Origin: Clostridiales bacterium UBA4696
GTDB taxonomy: Bacteria > Bacillota > Clostridia > Oscillospirales > Oscillospiraceae
DNA: 9,138 bases
Assembly (NCBI GenBank): GCA_002404795.1
Contig: DHKK01000152.1
Coordinates: 10,193 to 19,330 of the forward strand
Reading direction: 5' to 3'
Position 1 is the first letter of the stretch, and each line of letters starts with the position of its first letter. This document shows positions 1 to 5,100 of the stretch, piece by piece. Made by a program: the position numbers and the translations under genes. The notes beneath the pieces were generated by a model, which ran no database searches, had not been told where the DNA came from, and saw nothing but the letters and a program-made list of their open reading frames with translations.

Positions 1-20
1 GAATCCCTCCCACTCCGCCA
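1..20 (+). tRNA. tRNA-Ser, 3' end only
   Basis: The first 20 bases fit the 3' end of a tRNA exactly. GAAT gives T-loop positions 57-60, CCCTC (after T60, positions 61-65) is the 3' strand of the T stem, CCACTCC (66-72) is the 3' strand of the acceptor stem, G is the discriminator base and CCA is encoded. The matching 5' acceptor strand would be GGAGTGG, and G73 with this acceptor is typical of bacterial serine tRNAs. The anticodon lies outside the window, so the isoacceptor is unknown. The gene is followed by a strong terminator and then by a convergent integrase, the usual arrangement when an element has integrated at a tRNA 3' end. Confidence 0.78.
1..20. other. probable attL core (integration at tRNA-Ser 3' end)
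   Basis: Tyrosine recombinases often use the 3' part of a tRNA gene as attachment core, because the incoming element restores the tRNA end. Here the tRNA 3' end sits 191 bases from the stop codon of an intact integrase, with nothing else between them except a terminator and repeat-rich DNA. The core could extend left of the window into the T arm or anticodon arm. The duplicate (attR) should lie to the right, beyond this window; I did not find a second copy inside it. This is inference from gene arrangement. Confidence 0.55.
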
Positions 21-26
21 AAATGG

Positions 27-62
27 GAAGCGCAGGAAAATGAATTCCTGCGCTTCTTTTTT
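27..62 (+). terminator. Rho-independent terminator after tRNA-Ser
   Basis: A perfect 12-bp stem (GAAGCGCAGGAA, 27-38, with TTCCTGCGCTTC, 45-56) encloses a 6-base loop and is followed by six T residues (57-62). It would end transcription of the tRNA. There is no T-rich run in the opposite direction, so it is not expected to stop the integrase transcript efficiently. Confidence 0.85.
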
Positions 63-211
63 ATTTATTGAACGGGAAAATACAGAGAATGCGGAACAAA
101 ACGGGGGAAACGGGGACGAATGCTGAGAAAATGGACTTAGCATATCCTAGCATATTTGAGCGGGAAAATACATGGGTATGAACACAGTGACCGACACAGT
201 AAAAAGGGAAA
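63..211. repeat. Gene-free attachment-arm region with short direct repeats
   Basis: No credible gene is present in these 149 bases. They hold several short direct repeats: CGGGAAAATACA at 73-84 and again at 161-172 (88 bases apart), TAGCATAT at 138-145 and 148-155 (10-base period, one helical turn), and ACACAGT at 182-188 and 194-200. There is also a tandem AACGGGG-like pair near 100-115. Lying between the tRNA end and the integrase stop, they are placed where arm-type integrase sites or excisionase sites are commonly found. Binding is inferred; only the repeats are seen. Confidence 0.5.
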
Positions 212-1234
212 TTAAAATGCCGCGTCCATCTGGGCTGCGACCTTATCGATGCTGGTGTCGAGAATGTCGGTATAGATATCCATGGTAGTGGAGAGCTGGG
301 CGTGGCCGAGAAGCTGCTGGGCGGTTTTGTAGTCGACGCCTGCTTCGTGCAGGGCAGTTGCATAGCCGTGGCGGATCTCGTGCGGGGAGACGGTGACGCC
401 GGTGCGCTTCTGGTACTGCGCATAGCGGCGGGATACGATCCAGTCGGGCAGAGGGGATTTGCCGCTGTCTGGCGAGAAGATAAAGCCGTGCTTTTTATCC
501 GGGAGAACGGCGGCCAGAGCGGGAAGCAGCGGAACGGAGCGGATACCAGCCTCGGTCTTCGGCTCTTTGATCTCCGGCTTGGTGCTGACGTTGTAGACGC
601 TGCGCTTGATGGAGATGCGTTTTTTCACGCGGTCGATATCCTCATACATCAGCCCTTCCGCCTCGCCGCGTCGGCAGCCGGTATAGTAGATCAAAAAAGC
701 AAACAGGCCGAACTCATCGGAGACGTTATCCTTGATCTTTTGAATCTGGTCGGCGGGAGGGGCATGGCGCTTTTTCTGCGCGAGGTTTTTCGGCAGGAGG
801 ACGGATTCAGCGGAGTTGAAAGCAATGTATCCTTCGCGCTGGGCTTTATTCAGAATCTGCCGGATGATCTGGCGCTGGGTGATGACGGTTTTCTTCGCGT
901 GGGTTTTTGCAAACTGGTTGATGTATGTCTCAATCTCTTTGGCTGTGATTGTGGCGACGTCCTCCGGGCCGAACTGCGCGACGGCGCGATCGTAGGCAGG
1001 GCTGTAGCCCTTGTGCGTGTTTGCGGCCAGCGTTGGTTCGATCTCGTTCCACCAGGCATGGGCGACGGACTCGAAGGTGGCGGTCTTTGGCTTCTCGGCT
1101 TCGGCGCGGTAGGCCTTGATCTTGTTCCAGACTTCGCGGTCTGTTTTGCCGCGAAACGCCTTGCGCTTGCCATTGACTGTGATGATGGATTCATGCAGGC
1201 CGTCCGGCCTGACGTAGTATTTGGGGATCGGCAT
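212..1234 (-). CDS. int: Tyrosine-type site-specific recombinase (phage/ICE integrase)
   Basis: This is a 340-residue integrase that would insert and excise the element by strand exchange at the tRNA-Ser site. Residues 1-50 form an arm-binding-like N-terminus (GKRKAFRGKTDREVWNKI). Residues 51-150 are a SAM-like core-binding domain (ATFESVAHAWW onward), and 160-340 are the catalytic domain. All catalytic residues are visible: R188 in TGCRRGE, K226 in the hairpin EPKTEAGIRSVPL, H285 and R288 in SPHEIRHGYA, H311 in LLGHAQLSTT, and the nucleophile Y321 in DIYTDI. Length and layout match the Tn916/phage-type integrase family. The ATG at 1234 has a good ribosome site (TTGGAGGT, about 7 bases upstream). 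The gene converges on the tRNA and appears complete and active, unlike much of the surrounding element. Symbol int is generic. Confidence 0.95.
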   Translation of the reverse strand: MPIPKYYVRPDGLHESIITVNGKRKAFRGKTDREVWNKIKAYRAEAEKPKTATFESVAHAWWNEIEPTLAANTHKGYSPAYDRAVAQFGPEDVATITAKEIETYINQFAKTHAKKTVITQRQIIRQILNKAQREGYIAFNSAESVLLPKNLAQKKRHAPPADQIQKIKDNVSDEFGLFAFLIYYTGCRRGEAEGLMYEDIDRVKKRISIKRSVYNVSTKPEIKEPKTEAGIRSVPLLPALAAVLPDKKHGFIFSPDSGKSPLPDWIVSRRYAQYQKRTGVTVSPHEIRHGYATALHEAGVDYKTAQQLLGHAQLSTTMDIYTDILDTSIDKVAAQMDAAF

Positions 1235-1253
1235 CGTATAACCTCCAAGAATA

Positions 1254-1283
1254 CCGCTCCGGCGCTGAGCCGGGGCGGTTTTT
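1254..1283 (+). terminator. Terminator-like hairpin in the integrase leader
   Basis: CCGCTCCGGC (1254-1263) and GCCGGGGCGG (1269-1278) form a 10-bp stem with one G-U pair and a 5-base loop, followed by TTTTT (1279-1283). Read on the plus strand it has the form of an intrinsic terminator, although the DNA to its left is the antisense strand of int. On the minus strand it lies in the 5' leader of int, ending 19 bases before the ATG and only a few bases before the ribosome site. It could block antisense transcription into the promoter region to its right, or act as a leader structure for int. Confidence 0.55.
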
Positions 1284-1292
1284 GTAAACAGA

Positions 1293-1321
1293 TTGCACGC
1301 TGCGGTGGGGCGGCGTATGAT
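1293..1321 (+). promoter_or_regulatory. Sigma-70-type promoter for the 50-aa gene
   Basis: TTGCAC (1293-1298) and TATGAT (1316-1321) are separated by 17 bases, giving 4/6 and 5/6 matches to consensus at ideal spacing. Transcription would start near 1328, about 54 bases before the ATG at 1382. The promoter lies just after the terminator-like hairpin at 1254-1283, which would insulate it. Confidence 0.5.
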
Positions 1322-1351
1322 AAAAATGCAGAGAATCCAAGCCCTGTCTAT

Positions 1352-1380
1352 ATTTTACACAGAGGAAAGGACGGGCTCAA
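1352..1380 (-). promoter_or_regulatory. Candidate integrase promoter
   Basis: On the minus strand TTGAGC (1380-1375) and TAAAAT (1357-1352) are 17 bases apart, matching 4/6 and 5/6 of the sigma-70 boxes. The int message would start near 1345 and have a leader of about 110 bases including the hairpin at 1254-1278. It faces the plus-strand promoter at 1293-1321, so the two transcripts would overlap at their 5' ends. Prediction from boxes only. Confidence 0.38.
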
Positions 1381-1381
1381 G

Positions 1382-1534
1382 ATGGAGAAATTCACAAAAA
1401 GAGAACGGGAGTTTTGTGGAGAAATGGAGACGGGAATGGAAAAGAAACGGGAACAGATCGAAAAGCTGATTGAGCGGGCCACGCTGGACCAACTGAAACT
1501 CATATTGCGGTTTCTGCGGAGCATCATAAAATAA
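1382..1534 (+). CDS. Small charged helical protein of unknown function (50 aa)
   Basis: I do not recognise a named family. The 50 residues are highly charged and helical: a Lys/Glu-rich first half (KREREFCGEMETGMEKKREQ) and an amphipathic end (LDQLKLILRFLRSIIK). Short proteins ending in a similar LxxIxRFLxxLLK segment are, from memory, common beside repressors and antitoxins in clostridial prophages, but I cannot confirm homology here. The ATG at 1382 follows GAGGAAAGGA (1362-1371) with a rather long spacer of about 10 bases. It ends just before the hicB promoter (1539) and points the same way, so readthrough into hicB is possible. The upstream extension of this reading frame (to 302) is only the antisense of int. 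Confidence 0.6.
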   Translation: MEKFTKREREFCGEMETGMEKKREQIEKLIERATLDQLKLILRFLRSIIK

Positions 1535-1538
1535 GCCC

Positions 1539-1567
1539 TTGAAATACGTAATAATACGTATTACAAT
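1539..1567 (+). promoter_or_regulatory. Strong sigma-70-type promoter for hicB
   Basis: TTGAAA (1539-1544) and TACAAT (1562-1567) are separated by exactly 17 bases, each matching 5/6 of consensus. The start point would be near 1574, so the leader is very short and begins in the G-rich ribosome site. The spacer is filled by two copies of AATACGTA(A/T)T, which suggests repression by a protein bound across the promoter. Confidence 0.65.
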
Positions 1568-1603
1568 AAGGGGGAGGAGGGATGATCATGGAAAAATACG
1601 TAT
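1543..1603. promoter_or_regulatory. Operator-like repeats AATACGTAWT over the hicB promoter
   Basis: AATACGTAAT (1543-1552) and AATACGTATT (1553-1562) are adjacent with a period of 10 bases, one helical turn. The second is a perfect palindrome and the first nearly one. Together they fill the promoter spacer. A third copy, AATACGTAT, lies at 1595-1603 within the first codons of hicB. HicB antitoxins repress their own promoters through a C-terminal DNA-binding domain, and a ribbon-helix-helix dimer binding side by side on one face of the DNA would fit. Binding by this HicB is inferred. Confidence 0.55.
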
Positions 1604-1983
1604 ATCCGGCAGTTTTTGCAAAGGATGAGGACGGCTACAGCGTCCGGTTCCCGGACGTGGACGGCTGCTTCACCAGCGGGAAGGATCTGCAGGAGGCGCT
1701 GGAAATGGCAGAGGACGCGCTGTGCCTGATGCTGTATGATAGAGAAGAAAGCGGCGAAGCACTCCCGGCAGCGTCCGCCGTGACCGACGTGCAGACCGAA
1801 CCGGGCGAGTTTGTTTCGCTGATCGGCTGCGATACGCTGGAATACCGGAAGCGCTACGGCTCGAAGGCCGTCAAGAAAACGCTGTCCATCCCGTCGTGGC
1901 TGAACGAAGCAGCAGAGCGGGCTGGCGTGAACTTTTCCAGCGTGCTGCAGGATGCGCTGAAGCAGCAGCTTCACCTGGGATAA
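1588..1983 (+). CDS. hicB: HicB-family antitoxin, solitary (no HicA visible)
   Basis: Residues 1-65 are a HicB-type domain with the expected pattern KYVYPAVFAKDEDGYSVRFPDVDGCFT followed by a helix containing LQEALEMAEDAL. In the family this partly degraded RNase-H-like fold masks the HicA mRNA interferase. Residues about 90-131 (KKTLSIPSWLNEAAERAGVNFSSVLQDAL) look like a ribbon-helix-helix DNA-binding domain: a short strand and two helices. I chose the ATG at 1588 because GGAGG at 1576-1580 is 7 bases upstream; the ATG at 1582 (two more residues, in frame) sits too close. HicA is normally a gene of about 60 codons next to hicB. The 50-aa gene upstream lacks its GSHxxY-type core and nothing downstream fits, so this is a solitary HicB. 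It may act as a DNA-binding regulator or target a toxin elsewhere. Confidence 0.88.
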   Translation: MEKYVYPAVFAKDEDGYSVRFPDVDGCFTSGKDLQEALEMAEDALCLMLYDREESGEALPAASAVTDVQTEPGEFVSLIGCDTLEYRKRYGSKAVKKTLSIPSWLNEAAERAGVNFSSVLQDALKQQLHLG

Positions 1984-1996
1984 CAGAACAAACAAA

Positions 1997-2026
1997 GCCG
2001 CCGGAACGGGAAACCATTCCGGCGGT
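1997..2026. terminator. Bidirectional terminator between hicB and a convergent gene remnant
   Basis: CCGCCGGAA (1998-2006) and TTCCGGCGG (2017-2025) form a perfect 9-bp stem with a 10-base loop; a G-T pair can extend it. On the plus strand it is followed by a T-rich stretch (TGGATTATTTT), and on the minus strand by CTTTGTTTGTT. It lies 14 bases after the hicB stop and 4 bases after the stop of the minus-strand remnant, so it fits a terminator shared by convergent genes. Confidence 0.78.
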
Positions 2027-2029
2027 GGA

Positions 2030-2165
2030 TTATTTTGGTGCGTGTCGCATGGCGCGGCGAAAACCGAGCGCCTCGGCCTCTGCAACCGTGGCGACGTAAC
2101 ATTCGCCTGTGCCGGGCTTGATTGCAACGGTATCATATTGCTGGTCGACCGGAAGATGGTATATC
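2030..2165 (-). pseudogene. C-terminal remnant of a lost minus-strand gene
   Basis: The minus strand reads VDQQYDTVAIKPGTGECYVA and continues TVAEAEALGFRRAMRHAPK to a TAA at 2032-2030, just before a terminator whose T-run suits this strand. Those roughly 40-45 residues read like a natural protein C-terminus. Upstream, the same frame becomes Ser-rich, low-information sequence that is simply antisense to the giant phage gene. I infer that a real gene once converged on hicB and that its 5' part was lost at a junction somewhere in 2150-2190. The family is not recognised, and the exact break point cannot be set from sequence alone. The frame stays open to an ATG at 2398, but that extension is very probably an artefact. 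Confidence 0.5.
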
Positions 2166-5100
2166 CAGAACGGCAAGTCCAACGCGGACGCGCTGGTCGA
2201 CGGTATCGTCGAGGGTGCGATCGAGGGCATCACGGAAAAGTATTCCGTGGGCGATATCATCGAGAACATGCTGAGCGGGAAGGCTGTGTGGAAAAAGGCA
2301 CTGCGGTCGTTCGCGTCGGAAGGCGCGGAAGAAATCGCGTCCAACTGGCTCAACCGTGCGTATGACGTGGTGGCGAAGCAGGACCGCGGCGAGGTCATGG
2401 CGGCTTATGCGGCTTACCTTGCGGATGGGAAGACGCCGGCACAGGCGCTGGGGCAAGTGTTTCTGGACAACCGGAAGGAAGACGCGCTTTCGTTCCTCGC
2501 GGGCGGCCTGTCCGGCCTCGCAATGTCCGGAACGTATGCGGGCGTGAACCGCGTGATCTTAGAGGCGAACGTCACGCAGACGGCCAGAGCGGTCATCGAG
2601 GCGGGCGAAGTGCAGGACGTCATCGACTACGGCATGGCACAGGAAGAGGGCACGAAGGCCCACCAGCTGGCCGAGGAGCTGCAGCAGACCGTGGATGATG
2701 GCGGCGAGGTGGCGCAGAAGGCCGTGGAGAACACGCTGCGTGAGGTCGCGAAGGAGCAGCAGGCGGCCGTGGACGAAGGACAGGAGCCGCGCGTGCCGGA
2801 GACGCTGACCCGGCTCGAGCAGCTGCAGGAGCAGGCCCGGCAGGAGCAGGCGCAGGCCGAGGCGAACGAGAAGACGTTCCAGATCTACAAGAGCGCTGCG
2901 GAGACAGCGCAGGAGAACCAGAGGCTTGCCGAACAGTACCGACAGGAGCAGGAACAGGCACAGACGCAAGCTCAGCGGAGCGTTCAGGCCGTCCAGCAGG
3001 CCCAGCGGGCGGCACAGCAGCAGTATGACCAGGACAGTCTGCTCGCGCCCATCCCGGGGACGGAGAACATGGGCGAGCTGGATCTGGAGCAGTACGCCAG
3101 GCAGCAGACGGCGGACGCGGAGCAGGCGCTGGACGAAGCCGCGCTGCAGCAGGAGGAACAGTATCTGCAGGAGCAGGCCCGGAGAGCGGGGTACGACGAG
3201 CAGACGGCGGCGTATTTCCTGAATGGCAACACGACGGGCATGCCGGCGGAGCAGTATGCGCAGAGCTTCGGACAGGTCTATGAGCAGGGCAGACTCGGCG
3301 CGAGCGAGCAGCGGGCCATGCGCTATGCCGAGGGCATGAATCAGGACGTGGCGGCAGCCGCCTATCGGGCGGGCATTGCCGCAGGGCAGAAAGGGGTAAA
3401 CAATGGCAGTATCGAGACTACTGATGAAGGACAAATCGGGCAGGCTGGTCAGCGTGCCGAAGGACAGGCTGGAGGCGTTCGCCAAAGCACAGCGCAGCGG
3501 AAAAGAATTGAAGCCGGAAGAAAGAGAGCGCAGGGTGCAAGAGATCTCGCAAAAGCTTGGGATGAAGTAACGCTTTCGGAGCTCGGCTTCGGCGAGAACA
3601 GCACGCAGACCGTGCGCGTCATGCCGCAGGGGCAGGAGGCAGGCAGCCAGGACATCAAGGACGCGGCAAAATTCTTCCGGTCGATGGGCGTACAGAATGC
3701 GCGGTTCTTTACCGGGCAGCTGACACAGGAGATCGGCGGGCAGACGTTTTACGCGGACGCCGCCGTGACGGAGGATGGCTCCGTGCTCATTCGGGCAGAC
3801 AGCGAGGAGTATTCTGCGTTCGAGCTGGCGAAGCACGAGGGATATCATATCCTCGCCAAGCGCTGGCCGGAGATGGCGGAAAAGATCCAGAAGCGGCTGC
3901 TGTCTGAGGGCAAGATCACGAAGGAGATGATCGAGAGCTACGTGGACGCCTACGCCGGGATCTACGGTGACGACACGGACGCCTACGTCGAGGAGATCGT
4001 CGCGGACACCTACGCAGGCATGAACCGCACAGACTACGGTACAAACAAGCTGCGCGCGGACGTGAAGGTCGAGGTCGGCCAGTGGCAGAAAAAATCCGGC
4101 AGCGCGAGGGCGCCGCCGGCGAAGTACAGTATGGTTGGGCGTGGAGAAAACGGGCTGAAAACGTATAAGAGCGATTTTTCCAGCGACATGACAATGGACG
4201 AAAAGCGCGAGTATATGTACAGGCTCATCACGGAAGTGTGGGATAAAAAACCTCTCAACCTGACAATTCTGGAAGACGGAAAAGAAAAAAAGATAACGGC
4301 TAGGTTTGACGGTGAAGCAAACGGGCAGACATTCGCGGGGAAGATGGCGTTTGGGAACAGACGAGGGAGCAGAACGGAGCGCCTGATTACATTGAACCTT
4401 GCAAACGATATCTGGGAAATTGCGAATGAATCCAGATATGAAAACAGCAAAGGCGAGTTCAAACAGACACGGATGCACGAGAGTTCGGAGCGCTGGCATT
4501 ACTTCGTAAATGCAATCAACTATGTCGATGATGCACAGCCGGGTCGGAACGGCGTTTACGACTTCAATCTGGACGTCATGGAACGGGATGATGGCGATTT
4601 CGTCTATACCTTCTCACTCAAAAAAAGAAGAACCGACGCCCCCCGGACTTTCACTGCCGGGGTCAGCAGCGAAAATGCCGCCAACGCAGGTTCTTCTAAA
4701 AACAGTATATCCAAAACGGGAGAAACTGTCAAGGGGAAATTCTCTGCCAGTGCAGATCAAACGTCCGCAGAGCAGAAGAAGCAGAACGACAAGACCGCGC
4801 TCGACTATTTCGGGAAGACGTACAAGTGGAGCGAGACAGGCTATGTGCTTCTGAACGGTGCAAGGCTGGATTTCTCCGGACGGCACGAGGGAGGGCCGGG
4901 CGGATACCGGACGGTCGACCATCGGGATATCATTGATGCGCTGGGTGAGGACTACGGCGGCGGAGATTACAGCGGCGGCATGGTGCGCTTCATGCAGGAA
5001 GGCAACATCCGCATTTCCCCTGAGAGCGGCGGCATCAATCTGGCTGTTATGCCGACAAAGGCACAGATGGACGCGCTCAGCGATTTCATCAGCAAGGAGC

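Noticed and set aside
62..211. CRISPR-like array suggested by short repeats near the left end
   Set aside because: The repeats are different 7-12 base motifs, each present twice at unequal spacing, with no repeat-spacer regularity.
302..1381. The 5' part of a 410-codon plus-strand frame covering the integrase
   Set aside because: Antisense to a complete integrase with all catalytic residues. Only the last 50 codons (from 1382) have their own start context.
1382..1534. The 50-aa gene as a HicA toxin partner for HicB
   Set aside because: HicA has a double-stranded-RNA-binding-like fold with a catalytic His in a GSHxxY-type context. This protein has no His and looks purely helical.
2042..2365. 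Plus-strand 107-codon frame across the junction
   Set aside because: Gly/Arg-rich composition with no motif or ribosome site. It reads antisense of the remnant and then a wrong frame of the giant gene.
2559..4499. A 646-codon open frame on the minus strand opposite the giant gene
   Set aside because: Its Leu/Arg/His-rich product is what antisense reading of a GC-rich gene gives. The plus strand here has coherent domains, and there is no start with a ribosome site.
4510..4854. A second possible nested plus-strand frame (114 codons) in the giant gene
   Set aside because: Unlike 3403-3570, the product is Ser/Pro/Arg-rich noise, no ribosome site precedes the ATG, and the giant frame reads as coherent protein here.
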